A DNA stretch of 64,000 nt, from contig NZ_VFNC01000002.1 in NCBI RefSeq assembly GCF_006715395.1, positions 372,001 to 436,000 on the forward strand, in the 5' to 3' direction. The first letter of the stretch is position 1; every line of letters begins with the position of its first letter. This document shows, in pieces, positions 9,866 to 18,619 of this stretch. The stretch is from Streptomyces sp. SLBN-31 (lineage in GTDB: Bacteria > Actinomycetota > Actinomycetes > Streptomycetales > Streptomycetaceae). A model generated the notes under the pieces. The model had not been told where the DNA came from and did no database searches. It worked only from the letters and a program-made list of their open reading frames with translations. Made by a program: the position numbers and the translations under genes.

Positions 9866-10096
9866 TCACTCAGGGATGATCAGTCCGCGCTCGCGCAACT
9901 GCGGCAGGCAGGTGTCCAGGCAGGCTTCGACGGAAGCGGCGTCAGTGCGTATGAGCAGGGCGTCGTGGAAAGGAGCGCCGCTCACGACGAAGCTCCAAGG
10001 CCTCGTTCCGTCCCGCATGCGCTCCGCATCCGCCTTGAACATCACCGTGACGCCCTGCTCGGCCAGCGCCTCCATGACACGCACTACGTCGGCCAA
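9866..10096 (-). CDS. Small hypothetical protein
   Basis: A 76-residue soluble protein, apparently mixed alpha/beta, with no motif I recognise. It contains 'MFKADAERMRDGTRPWSFVVSG'-like text, an Arg/Asp-rich middle. The start is a TTG at 10096 preceded by GGTGGGGTGG; an ATG 7 codons in is the alternative. It lies downstream of a strong hairpin that ends the sugar operon and is convergent with arsC. Confidence 0.55.
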   Translation of the reverse strand: MADVVRVMEALAEQGVTVMFKADAERMRDGTRPWSFVVSGAPFHDALLIRTDAASVEACLDTCLPQLRERGLIIPE

Positions 10097-10108
10097 CGTT
10101 CCACCCCA

Positions 10109-10148
10109 CCTGGTCGCACAGGTGGGACACCATACCTGTGCGACCAGG
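10109..10148. terminator. Strong hairpin at the end of the sugar operon
   Basis: A 15-bp perfect inverted repeat with a 10-base loop sits 2 bases past the dehydrogenase stop codon. It has no mismatch in the stem. Confidence 0.75.
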
Positions 10149-10150
10149 GG

Positions 10151-11140
10151 CTACGGCAGTACGACGATCTTGCGGCCCAGGCCCGACGCGAACTGTTCCA
10201 GCGCCTGTGGGTACTGGGTCAGGGGCAGGCGGTGGCTGATGAAGATCTGGGGGTCGAGTACTCCGGTGGCGAAGAGTTCCGCGGCCCGCTCGTAGCTGTG
10301 CAGGACGGCCATGGAACCGGTGATGGTGATCTCCTGGTTGTAGACGCGGTACGGCGAGATGGTGGCCGTGGTCGCGTAGTCCGAGACGCCGAACTGCAGG
10401 AAGGTGCCGGCCTTGGCGACGCGTTCCAGGCCGTCCTGGATCGCGGCGGCGTTGCCGGTCGCGTCGACGACCACGTCCCAGCCCTGAGGATGGTCCAACT
10501 CGTCGGCGTTCGCCGCTGCTCGGGAGCAGCCCAGCTTCTCGGCGGTCGCCAGTCGCTCCGGGTTGAGGTCGACGACGTCCACGGAGGCGGCGCCGGTGCG
10601 CTTGGCGAGTTCCAGCATCATCAGACCCATCGTCCCGCTGCCGTAGATCAGCACGTGCGCGCCAAGTCTGCTGTTGAGGACGTCGTAGCCGCGCACGGCG
10701 CAGGACAGGGGCTCGATCAGGGCCGCGTCCTGGACGTCCACGTGCTCGGGCAGCCGTACGCAGTTGGCGACCGGTGCCACCGCGTACTCGGCGGCGCCTC
10801 CCGCCACGGTCACGCCGATCGCCTGCCAGCGGTCGCACAGGTTGTTGCGGCCGGCCCGGCAGTAGCGGCATTCATTGCAGTACAGCGAGGGGTCGACGGC
10901 GACCCGGTCGCCGAGGGCGAGTTCGGTGACCTCGCTGCCGAGGCCGACGACCTCGCCGGCGAACTCATGGCCCGGGACGACCGGGAGGGTCGGTGCGAAC
11001 TCCCCCTGAAGGATGTGCAGATCCGTTCCGCACAGTCCGCAGGCCGCCACGTCGACCACGACTTCGCGCGGCCCGGGGGTGGGGTCGGGCACCGTGGTGA
11101 CGGTGACCTGGCCGGGGGCTTCGATGACGGCGGCTTTCAC
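10151..11140 (-). CDS. Zinc-dependent alcohol/polyol dehydrogenase
   Basis: A 329-residue medium-chain dehydrogenase, cytoplasmic. It has a catalytic zinc site C in 'CGLCGTDLHIL' and 'PGHEFAG', and a structural zinc cluster 'CNECRYCRAGRNNLC'. The NAD site is 'YGSGTMGLMML', with Asp after beta-2 ('VDVVDLNP') favouring NAD. The family includes sorbitol and L-threonine dehydrogenases. The GTG start overlaps the stop of the upstream permease by GTGA. As last gene of the uptake operon it probably oxidises the imported sugar alcohol. Confidence 0.9.
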   Translation of the reverse strand: MKAAVIEAPGQVTVTTVPDPTPGPREVVVDVAACGLCGTDLHILQGEFAPTLPVVPGHEFAGEVVGLGSEVTELALGDRVAVDPSLYCNECRYCRAGRNNLCDRWQAIGVTVAGGAAEYAVAPVANCVRLPEHVDVQDAALIEPLSCAVRGYDVLNSRLGAHVLIYGSGTMGLMMLELAKRTGAASVDVVDLNPERLATAEKLGCSRAAANADELDHPQGWDVVVDATGNAAAIQDGLERVAKAGTFLQFGVSDYATTATISPYRVYNQEITITGSMAVLHSYERAAELFATGVLDPQIFISHRLPLTQYPQALEQFASGLGRKIVVLP

Positions 11141-12024
11141 TTGACTGCTCCTAGGGACAGGCCGCGGACCAGTTTGTCCTGGGCGGCGAAACCGGCGATG
11201 AGCACGGGCAGGGAGACGAGGGTGGCGGCGGCGCAGAGCCGGGCGAGGAAGAGGCCTTCGCTGGTGATGAAGCCGACCAGGAACACCGGCGCGGTGGAGG
11301 CGTTGGTCGCGGTGAGGTTGACCGCGAACATGAACTCGTTCCAGCTGAAGATGAAGCAGATCAGCGCGGTGGCGGCGAGTCCGGGCATGGCGACGGGGGC
11401 GACGATCCGCCACAGCACGGTGAGCAGGTTGGCGCCGTCGACTTCGGCGGCCTCCAGGATCTCCTTGGGGACCTCGGCGAGGAAGGAGCGCATCATCCAC
11501 ACCGCGATGGGGAGGTTCATGGCGGTGTAGAGGACGATCAGTGTCCAGACGTTGTCGAGCATCCCGGCGTCCTTGACGATCAGGTACACCGGCAGCAGGG
11601 CCGCGATGGCCGGCAGGAACTTGGTGGACAGGAAGAAGAACATCACGTCCGTCCACTTGCGCACCGGCTTGATGGACAGCGCGTAGGCCGTCGGCACCGC
11701 CAGGGCGAGCACCAGGATCGTGGAGATGATGCTGGCCATGGCCGAGTTGAGCAGGAACGGGGTGATGTCCCGGCTGAACAGCAGCTTGTACTGGTCGAAG
11801 GTGAGCGGCGCGAACGGAGTCGGCGGGTTGGTCGCCGCGTCCGCCTCCCGGTGGAAGGAGGTGAGCACCATCCAGGCCACCGGTGCGAAGAACGCCAGCG
11901 TGGCCAGCCAGGCGACGAACGTCCACAGCGGGGAGAGCCGGGGGGCGCCGCCATGGTCGTCCTTGCGGCGCAGGATCTTCTTGAACCTCGCCCCGGGGGC
12001 GGCGACTGCCGTGTGAGCGGTCAT
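11137..12024 (-). CDS. Carbohydrate ABC transporter permease, MalG-like
   Basis: A 295-residue inner-membrane permease with six predicted helices. It has a conserved cytoplasmic EAA loop 'EILEAAEVDGANLLTVLWRI', which docks the ATPase. The N-terminal 30 residues are basic and cytoplasmic. It overlaps the MalF-like gene by ATGA and the dehydrogenase by GTGA. No ATPase gene is present in this operon, so it presumably uses a shared MsiK-type ATPase, as is known for Streptomyces sugar importers. Confidence 0.92.
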   Translation of the reverse strand: MTAHTAVAAPGARFKKILRRKDDHGGAPRLSPLWTFVAWLATLAFFAPVAWMVLTSFHREADAATNPPTPFAPLTFDQYKLLFSRDITPFLLNSAMASIISTILVLALAVPTAYALSIKPVRKWTDVMFFFLSTKFLPAIAALLPVYLIVKDAGMLDNVWTLIVLYTAMNLPIAVWMMRSFLAEVPKEILEAAEVDGANLLTVLWRIVAPVAMPGLAATALICFIFSWNEFMFAVNLTATNASTAPVFLVGFITSEGLFLARLCAAATLVSLPVLIAGFAAQDKLVRGLSLGAVK

Positions 12025-12980
12025 CGGGACACCTCCTCGCGGAACAGCGACGCGATGGTGCGCAGCGCGAAGGTCGCGATCACGATCGAGCCGAGGACGA
12101 CGACCACGCCGGCGGCGGCCGCCTGGCCGTACTCGTACTTGCGGAACATGGTCAGGTAGATCTCGTAGGGCAGGTTGGTGGTCTGGGAACCGGGGCCGCC
12201 CTGGGTGATCGTGTAGACCGCGTCGAAGGTCTGCACGACGTAGATGGTGCCGAGCAGGACGCCCAGTTCGATGTACTGGCGCAGGTGCGGCAGCGTGATG
12301 TGGCGGAAGGTCTGCAGCGCCGACGCCCCGTCCATGCGGGCCGCTTCGAGCACGTCACCGGGTTGGGCCTGCAGACCCGCCAGCAGGATCAGCATCATGA
12401 ACGGTGTCCACTGCCAGACCAGGGAGATGACGACGGCGGGCATGGGATACGACGAAACCCAGTCGACCGTGGGGCCGTTGGCGGCTCCGAACAGTCGCCA
12501 TACGGCGTTCAGGGTGCCGTTGAGCAGGCCGTAGTCGGGGTTGTAGATCGCGTGCTTCCACAGCAGTGCCGCCGCGACCGGCATGACCAGGAACGGAGCG
12601 ATGAGCATCGTCCGTGCCAGGCCCCGGCCGAGGAACCGCCGGTCCAGCAGCATGGCCAGACCGAGGCCCAGGACGACGCTGATGAGCACCACCGACGCGG
12701 TGAGGACGACGGTGTTGAGGACCGCGGTGCGCAGCCGCTCGTCGGTGAAGACGAACTTGAAGTTGGACAGGCCGACGAAGTGCCTCTCGCCCGGCTTGAG
12801 GATGTTCCACTGAAGGGTGGAGATCACCAGCGTGGCCACGAAGGGCAGTTGGGTCACGATGATCGTGAAGATCAGCGCCGGCAGCAGCGGGATGCGGCGC
12901 TTCCACGCGCCGGCACGCGGGGATGTGCGTGGGCGGACGGGTGGCGATGCTGTCTTGGGTGGGGCGGTGAGCGTGGTCAT
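12021..12980 (-). CDS. Carbohydrate ABC transporter permease, MalF-like
   Basis: A 319-residue membrane permease with six helices after a Pro/Arg-rich N-terminal tail of about 30 residues. The EAA loop is 'DVLEAARMDGASALQTFRHI'. 'FDAVYTITQGGPG' before the last helix is typical of the family. It forms the heterodimer with the MalG-like protein encoded next. Confidence 0.92.
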   Translation of the reverse strand: MTTLTAPPKTASPPVRPRTSPRAGAWKRRIPLLPALIFTIIVTQLPFVATLVISTLQWNILKPGERHFVGLSNFKFVFTDERLRTAVLNTVVLTASVVLISVVLGLGLAMLLDRRFLGRGLARTMLIAPFLVMPVAAALLWKHAIYNPDYGLLNGTLNAVWRLFGAANGPTVDWVSSYPMPAVVISLVWQWTPFMMLILLAGLQAQPGDVLEAARMDGASALQTFRHITLPHLRQYIELGVLLGTIYVVQTFDAVYTITQGGPGSQTTNLPYEIYLTMFRKYEYGQAAAAGVVVVLGSIVIATFALRTIASLFREEVSR

Positions 12981-13059
12981 GGATGGTTCCTCCGCCGATG
13001 ACGGCCGGGGTGGGGGAAGCGGTGCCCGGCCGACGCGAGGGCCGGCCGGGCGATGAAGG

Positions 13060-14418
13060 TCACTTCTGGTAGTTCTTGGCGACGTCCGCGGCGAGCTTCT
13101 GGCCGTCGTTCAGGGCCTTGTCCACGCTGGTCTTGCCGGCGATGGCGGCGGAGATCTCCTGGGTGACCTTCGTGCCCAGGTCCTGGAACTCCGGGATGGC
13201 CACGTACTGGACGCCGACCGTCGGGCGCGGCTGGGTGCCCGGGTTGGCCGGGTCGGCACCCTCGATCGACTTCAGCGTGATGTCACCGAACGACCCGGCG
13301 GCCTTCTGGTACTGCGGAATGGCGTACGTGCTGGCCCGCTTGCCGGACGGAACCCGGGCCCAGCCGAGCTTGTCGCCGACCAGGTTCTCGTACTTCTTGC
13401 TGGATGCCCACAGCATGAACTTCGCCGCGGCATCCGCGTTCTTGGTGGTCTTGGGCATCGCCCACGCCCAGGCCCACAGCCAGCCACTGCTCTTGGTCTG
13501 AACGGTCGGAGCATAGGCGTAACCCACGTGACCGGCGATCTTGCTGGAGGCGGGGTCTTCCAGCGAACCGGCGGCGCTGGTCGCGTCGTACCACATGGCG
13601 ACCTTCTTCTGGCTCATGGCGTTGAGGCACTCGGTGAAGCCGGACTGCGCCGCACCGGCCTCGCCGTGCTTCTTGACCAGGTCCACGTAGAAGTTGGTGG
13701 CCTTCCTGAACGCGGGGCTGTCGACCTGCGCCTTCCAGTCCTTCGTGAACCAGGTACCGCCGAAGGTGTTGACCACGGACGTCAGCGGCGCGCCGAGTTC
13801 GCCCCAACCGGCCAGACCGCGCAGGCAGATGCCCCGCATGCCGGGCTCGGCACCGTCGACCTTGGCCGCGATGTCGGCGACCTGCTGCCAGGTCGGATGC
13901 TCGGGCACCGTGACGCCCTTCGCCTTCATGACGTCCTTGTTGTACATGAGCATGGACGACTCGCCGTAGAACGGCAGGGCGTACAGCTTGCCGTCGGCGC
14001 CGGACAGTGACTGCACCATGGGCTTGAGCAGGTCGGCCTTGTCGAAGGCCGTGTCCTTGTCGGCGTAGGAGCCCAGTTCGTGCAGCCAGCCGTTCTTGGT
14101 CCAGATCGGTACCTCATAGGCGCCGATGGTGGCGACGTCGTACTGGCCGGCCTGGGTGGCGATGTCCTGGGTGACCTTGTCGCGCAGCTCGTTCTCCGGC
14201 AGGACCGTGAAGTTGACCTTGATACCGGTGTCCTTGGTGAACGTGCTCTTGGTCAGCTTGGCGATGTCCTCCATCTGCGGGTTGCCGACCATCAGCACGT
14301 TGATGCTCTTGCCGCCGCCACCCGAGCTCGACGAACCACCCGCGCCGCTGCAGGCGACCAGCAGTGAGCCGGCGGCCGTGGCCGTGGCGAGAAGTCGGAT
14401 CGTTCTCCGTGTACGCAT
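13060..14418 (-). CDS. Sugar/polyol ABC transporter substrate-binding lipoprotein
   Basis: A 452-residue family-1 binding protein. The signal peptide ends in the lipobox L-V-A-C (Cys near residue 21), followed by a Ser/Gly linker that tethers the protein outside the membrane. The body (from 'INVLMVGNPQMED') has the fold of MalE/polyol-binding proteins. The ATG at 14418 was chosen because the signal peptide begins there; the frame extends upstream without function. It is the first structural gene of the operon, 82 bp after the DeoR gene. Confidence 0.92.
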   Translation of the reverse strand: MRTRRTIRLLATATAAGSLLVACSGAGGSSSSGGGGKSINVLMVGNPQMEDIAKLTKSTFTKDTGIKVNFTVLPENELRDKVTQDIATQAGQYDVATIGAYEVPIWTKNGWLHELGSYADKDTAFDKADLLKPMVQSLSGADGKLYALPFYGESSMLMYNKDVMKAKGVTVPEHPTWQQVADIAAKVDGAEPGMRGICLRGLAGWGELGAPLTSVVNTFGGTWFTKDWKAQVDSPAFRKATNFYVDLVKKHGEAGAAQSGFTECLNAMSQKKVAMWYDATSAAGSLEDPASSKIAGHVGYAYAPTVQTKSSGWLWAWAWAMPKTTKNADAAAKFMLWASSKKYENLVGDKLGWARVPSGKRASTYAIPQYQKAAGSFGDITLKSIEGADPANPGTQPRPTVGVQYVAIPEFQDLGTKVTQEISAAIAGKTSVDKALNDGQKLAADVAKNYQK

Positions 14419-14500
14419 GACTGACTCCAGGGGTGTTCGAGGGCATGGGGAACCAGGCCCTGGCCTTGCGGGGTGGGATGTGTGAGAGGTGGACTGCGGG

Positions 14501-15262
14501 TCAGGCCTGGACGACCTGGGGGCCCAGCAGTGCGTAGCGGCGGGCCTCGGAACCGTGCAGTCCCGCGTCGGTGACGATGGCCTCGAAGTCGGTGACCTGC
14601 GCGAAACGGCAGAAGCTGACGGCACCGAACTTGGTGTGGACGCCGGAGAACACCCGGCGTTTGGCGACCCGCATGACCTCGGCCTTCAGGGCGCCGACCG
14701 CGGGGTCGGGAGTGGTGAGTCCGTACTCGCGGGAGATGCCGTTCGCGCCGACGTACGCCAGGTCGATGGCGAAGCCGGACAGCATGCGGGTGGCCCAGTG
14801 GTCGACGGTGGCCAGCGTGCCGCCGCGCACCCGCCCGCCGAGCAGCAGGACGTTGATGTTCTCGGCGGATGCCAGGGCGCCGGCGGTGGACAGCGAGGCG
14901 GTGACCACGGTCAGTGGCCGGTCGCGGGGAAGGGCGGCGGCGATGAGCTGCGGGGTGTAGCCCTCGTCGATGTAGACGGTTTCGGCGTCGCCCAGGAGTG
15001 CGACCGCGGCGGCCGCGATCCGGGACTTCTCGGGGACGTGCATGGTGGTTCGGAAGGCGAGCGTGGTCTCGAAACCCGCGCTCTCCACGGGATGCGCGCC
15101 GCCGTGCGTGCGCCGGACCAGCCCGTGCCTCTCCAGCACGTTGAGGTCACGCCTCACGGTCTCCTTGGAGACCTGCAGCTCGACGGCGAGCTGCCCGACG
15201 TCGACGGATCCGTCACGACGTGCCGTCTCCAGGATTCCACGTCTTCGTTCCTCGGTGTCCAC
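14501..15262 (-). CDS. DeoR-family transcriptional regulator
   Basis: A 253-residue sugar-operon repressor. The N-terminal HTH 'VDVGQLAVELQVSKETVRRDL' is followed by the DeoR signature 'VRRTHGGAHP'. The C-terminal DeoRC sensor includes 'VYIDEGYTPQLIAAAL', where DeoR proteins bind sugar phosphates. The GTG start at 15262 follows GGAGG at 7-base spacing. It is co-directional with and probably co-transcribed with the transporter genes. Confidence 0.9.
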   Translation of the reverse strand: MDTEERRRGILETARRDGSVDVGQLAVELQVSKETVRRDLNVLERHGLVRRTHGGAHPVESAGFETTLAFRTTMHVPEKSRIAAAAVALLGDAETVYIDEGYTPQLIAAALPRDRPLTVVTASLSTAGALASAENINVLLLGGRVRGGTLATVDHWATRMLSGFAIDLAYVGANGISREYGLTTPDPAVGALKAEVMRVAKRRVFSGVHTKFGAVSFCRFAQVTDFEAIVTDAGLHGSEARRYALLGPQVVQA

Positions 15263-15624
15263 GACGACACCTCCGTTCCACGGCTCCGCGATGTGTGCCC
15301 GAGTGGGCCGAGTCCGGAGCCCGTCCCGTTCGGGCTCTGGTGGCCAAATTTCTACAAGGGGACAGCGGCTACTGACCAGGTTCGTCGTAACGAAGTTCGT
15401 GACCGAATGTGACCGCTTTTCGGAGCACGGTTCCCCTGCTCGCCGGGGCGGAGCGCGTCGAGGGAAGGGGAACGGGTGCCTGCTCGCCGACTGATCCGTG
15501 CCCGTTGGGTGCCCGTTTCCGGATGGATCAGGGGGTGGATGGGGGTGCGGGAGCGGAAATCCGGTCAGGTGAGGTGACATCCGGTGCTCTCGCGTGCGGC
15601 GGCGCGGGGGATGCCGATCGAGGC
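15263..15624. promoter_or_regulatory. Upstream region of the DeoR operon with two inverted repeats
   Basis: No gene is seen here. Two adjacent palindromes, TTCGT-CGTA-ACGAA (15381-15394) and TTCG-TGAC-CGAA (15396-15407), lie about 120 bp upstream of the regulator start. They are good candidates for its operator. The rest, 15420-15624, shows nothing. Confidence 0.45.
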
Positions 15625-16107
15625 CTACGAGGCGCTCGACGCGGTCCATCCGTCATTGCTGCGGTGACGGTCCAGGCCCACGGCCTCGAACTCGTCCTCG
15701 CCCGGGTGCGCTCGTGCTCCCAGCCGCTGGAGGGCCTGGGAGATGGGGCTGACGGCTCGGGAGAACCGTCTCTTCGCCGGCACGTCCAGCGGGCCGGCCG
15801 CGAGTGCTCCGTCGGCCCAGACGGCGGCTCGTTGCTCGCCGACGCCTCCAAAGTACTCGGCCTCCACGTACGCCACCGGGCCCGTGGCGGACCAGTGGGC
15901 CAGGAGCGCGTCGAAGCCGCCCGGCAGACGCCAGAATCCCAGGGCTCCTCCTTCGCTGCCGTCCGTGACGGCGTCGAAGACCCCAGAGGTCATCGGCATG
16001 AGTGCCAGACCCTGGCGCAGGGACACCACATGGGCCCCGGGAACCTCCCGCGTTGCGGCCCGCAGCAACGCGTCTCCCGCGATGACCGCCTGCAATTCGT
16101 AAGCCAC
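15625..16107 (-). CDS. Hypothetical protein, 160 aa
   Basis: An unrecognised soluble protein. It starts at GTG 16107 after GGAGGGCTCGG. It opens with 'YELQAVIAGDALL', contains the repeated word 'ALMPMTSGVFDAV', and has a Gly/Trp-rich middle with 'AYVEAEYFGG'. Codon use is normal for the region. It follows the aldo/keto reductase on the same strand with a 65-bp gap, so they may share a transcript. No function is proposed. Confidence 0.7.
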   Translation of the reverse strand: MAYELQAVIAGDALLRAATREVPGAHVVSLRQGLALMPMTSGVFDAVTDGSEGGALGFWRLPGGFDALLAHWSATGPVAYVEAEYFGGVGEQRAAVWADGALAAGPLDVPAKRRFSRAVSPISQALQRLGARAHPGEDEFEAVGLDRHRSNDGWTASSAS

Positions 16108-16172
16108 TCCGAGCCCTCCACGCCGGCTTCGCTTCCTGACCGGCGGCACGTACGATCCGCTTTCGCCGTTCG

Positions 16173-17156
16173 TCAGGCCTGCGCCGGGGCCCGCTCGTCC
16201 AGAAGGCCTTCGCCTCGCAGGTCGTCCCAGACCCCGTTCGGGATCTCCGAGGTGAAGGCCGCTATGTTGCGCCGTACTTCGTCCGCGGTGCGCATGCCGA
16301 CCACGATGCCCGCGACGGCCGGGTGGAGCAGGGGGAAGGCCATGGCCAGGGCCGGGAGTGTCAGGCCATGTGCTTCGCAGATGTCTGCGAGGCGGTGAGC
16401 GCGCTCGATCATCTGCGGAGCGGCGGGAGCGTAGTCGAAGGTGGCCCCCTGCGAGGGGCGGGCCGTGGCGAGCAGACCCGAGTTGAAGATCGAGGCCGCG
16501 AGAACCGAGACACCTCGATCCACGCATGCGGGCAGCAACTCGTCCAGGGCGCTCTGGTCCAGGAGCGTGTAACGGCCGGACAGCATCACCACATCGACGT
16601 CCGACTCCTCGACCAGCCGGGTCAGCTTGCCGGGGTGGTACATGCCTGCGCCGATCGCGCCGACCACTCCCTGGGCGCGCAGCTCGGCGAGGGCCGGCAA
16701 GCCCTCGTTCAACGCATCCTCGAAGTGCTCCTCCGCGTCGTGCAGAAGCAGCAGGTCGATACGGTCGACGCCCATGCGCTCGAGCGAGTCCTCCACGCTG
16801 CGCCGCACCCCGTCCCGCGAGAAGTCCCACACTCGACGGTGGGTGGCGGGCACCGCGAAGACCTCGTCCATCCGGCCCGCCGGGTCCTGCGGGACCAGCA
16901 GCCTGCCGACCTTTGTCGACAAGGTCGCCTCCGCGCGCGGCTTGCCGCGCAGTAACCCGCCGATGCGGCGTTCGGAGTGTCCGATCCCGTAGTGCGGTGA
17001 GGTGTCGAAGTAGCGGATTCCGCTGTCCCAGGCCGCCTCGAGTGCCTCCGCGGCGGTCTCGTCGTCCAGCGGGGCGAACAGGCCGCCTAGAGGACCGCCT
17101 CCGAAGCCCAGTTCCGTGACCTGCACGTCGCTCTTTCCGAGCCGGTTCCGCCTCAT
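16173..17156 (-). CDS. Aldo/keto reductase, D-threo-aldose (L-fucose) dehydrogenase-like
   Basis: A 327-residue TIM-barrel oxidoreductase. Catalytic residues are visible: Asp and Tyr in 'RYFDTSPHYGIGHSE', Lys in 'TLSTKVGRLL' and His in 'LLLLHDAEE'. Length and the 'FGGGPLGG' N-terminus fit the subgroup oxidising L-fucose or D-arabinose to the lactone. It is distinct in sequence from the reductase at 1548-2537. The start at 17156 is at ATG with a weak upstream GGAAG. Confidence 0.88.
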   Translation of the reverse strand: MRRNRLGKSDVQVTELGFGGGPLGGLFAPLDDETAAEALEAAWDSGIRYFDTSPHYGIGHSERRIGGLLRGKPRAEATLSTKVGRLLVPQDPAGRMDEVFAVPATHRRVWDFSRDGVRRSVEDSLERMGVDRIDLLLLHDAEEHFEDALNEGLPALAELRAQGVVGAIGAGMYHPGKLTRLVEESDVDVVMLSGRYTLLDQSALDELLPACVDRGVSVLAASIFNSGLLATARPSQGATFDYAPAAPQMIERAHRLADICEAHGLTLPALAMAFPLLHPAVAGIVVGMRTADEVRRNIAAFTSEIPNGVWDDLRGEGLLDERAPAQA

Positions 17157-17346
17157 TCGAACTTCCTCTCACACGGCTGGTGATCCACGATCATCCTGCC
17201 GTGGACCGCATGTCTCTCAAAGGGGTTTGTGAGGTGCGGTCGCCTCGGCGCCTGTGTGAGTCGGTGACTTGGCGGGCGTCGCTCGGGCCGAGGGCCGCCT
17301 CACGTGGCCCCCGCGACTCTGCTGGAGGAGCGGCGCGAGCTCCCCC

Positions 17347-18105
17347 TCAGTCCTGTCCGGCCGCGTCCTGGGCTCGCGGCTTGCTCTTGATGACCTTTCC
17401 GCCCGCGTTGCGGGGAAGTTGGGGGACGAGCACGAGGGCCTTGGGGAGCTTGAAGGAGGCGAGCTTTCCGTCGAGGAATGCGGTGAGTTGACGTAGTGAC
17501 GGGTCGGTCTCCGGTGCGACCGTGACGTCGGCGACCGGTACTTGGCCCCAGCGTTCGTCGGGCCTGCCGATCACCGCGACCTCCAGGACCGCGGGGTGCT
17601 CGGCGATGACGTTCTCCAGCTCGGCGCAGTAGATGTTCTCGCCGCCGCTGATGATCATGTCCTTCTTGCGGTCGGCCACCCAGACGAAACCCTCTTCGTC
17701 CTGCCTGACCAGGAGTGGAACCAACCCCCGTGGAAGGCTTCCGCGGTCTCCTGGGGCTTGTTCCAGTAGCCCTGCGTCACGGTGGGACCGCGGTAGATGA
17801 TTTCGCCGGCCTCGCCGACCGCGACGTCGTTCATGGACGCGTCGACGATGCGGTACTGGATGGTGGGGATGGGCCGGCCAACCGATCCGAGCTCGCGCAG
17901 TGATTCCTCGCCCCGCAGGACACAGGTGATGGGTGAGGTCTCGGTCTGGCCGAACACCGCGACGTTGGGGGCGTCGGGGAACTTCTCCGCCATGGCTCGC
18001 AGCGTCGTGTCGCTCGCGGGCGCGGCTCCCCAGCTGATGACGCGCAGCTTGAGGTCACGTTTGTCGATGTCGGGCTGGGCGCAGGGCAGGTTTTCCGACA
18101 TCCAG
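17347..18105 (-). pseudogene. Fatty-acid/acyl-CoA ligase C-terminal remnant, frameshifted
   Basis: This is the C-terminal third of an AMP-forming ligase. 'VISWGAAPASDTTL' and 'VFGQTETSP' (A5-like motif), then 'GEIIYRGPTVTQGYW', read in one frame as far as 'AFHGGWFHS'. The next words 'VRQDEEGFVWVADRKKDMIISGGENIY' continue in another frame. Aligning to the invariant S-G-D-L shows 7 bases (CGGCGAC) missing near 17715. The adenylation core N-terminal to 'DIDKRDL' is gone. Non-functional. Confidence 0.85.
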
Positions 18106-18114
18106 CAGCTGGTG

Positions 18115-18315
18115 GCCGGTGCGCGCGGGCGCCGGGTCTTCGAGGACGGCGACCTCGAAGCCGGCATCCGGTCCGTCGGCCTGTCACAGGGACTGGTGCG
18201 CGACATCACACTTGCGGGGGATCTGGTGGAACGGATCGTGAACGAGGCACACGAGGTGATCACCCGAGTCAGCGGGCTCTTCGCCGACGGCGCGCGGGCA
18301 TGGCGGCCGGACTGA
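18115..18315 (+). pseudogene. Nitronate monooxygenase C-terminal stump
   Basis: About 65 codons ending at 18315 read 'RRVFEDGDLEAGIRSVGLSQ' followed by 'GLVRDITLAGDLVERIVNEA'. This is the tail of 2-nitropropane dioxygenase/NPD-like flavoproteins. The catalytic barrel is absent. The piece abuts the truncated ligase on the opposite strand, so one deletion seems to have removed both 5' parts. Confidence 0.7.
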
Positions 18316-18338
18316 AGAACCAGACTCCCGCACGACCC

Positions 18339-18363
18339 AACTCGCCCTGCAACAGGGCGAGTT
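18339..18363 (+). terminator. Hairpin after nitronate monooxygenase stump
   Basis: An 11-bp perfect stem (AACTCGCCCTG and its complement) with a 3-base loop is followed by CTTT. It is a textbook intrinsic terminator, a survivor of the original gene. Confidence 0.8.
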
Positions 18364-18619
18364 CTTTATGCAGGCAGGGCACGCCCACGCTGCACACAGC
18401 TCCCCTCGCTGACGACTGCCAGACACCCGTTTGTTGGATTTCAGCCATGCGGTGGAGAACAATGCCCATGTCTTCCGTACTATCGCTAGGACACAGGTGT
18501 GCAGCAGTAACCGCTGCCGCAAACCTGGTTATCAGGATGAACAGCACACGCATGAAGTTCCGCACATGCCGCAGCCTGCTACCCACCGGCCGTGGCGCCC
18601 GGGAAAGGGTGTGAGCACC

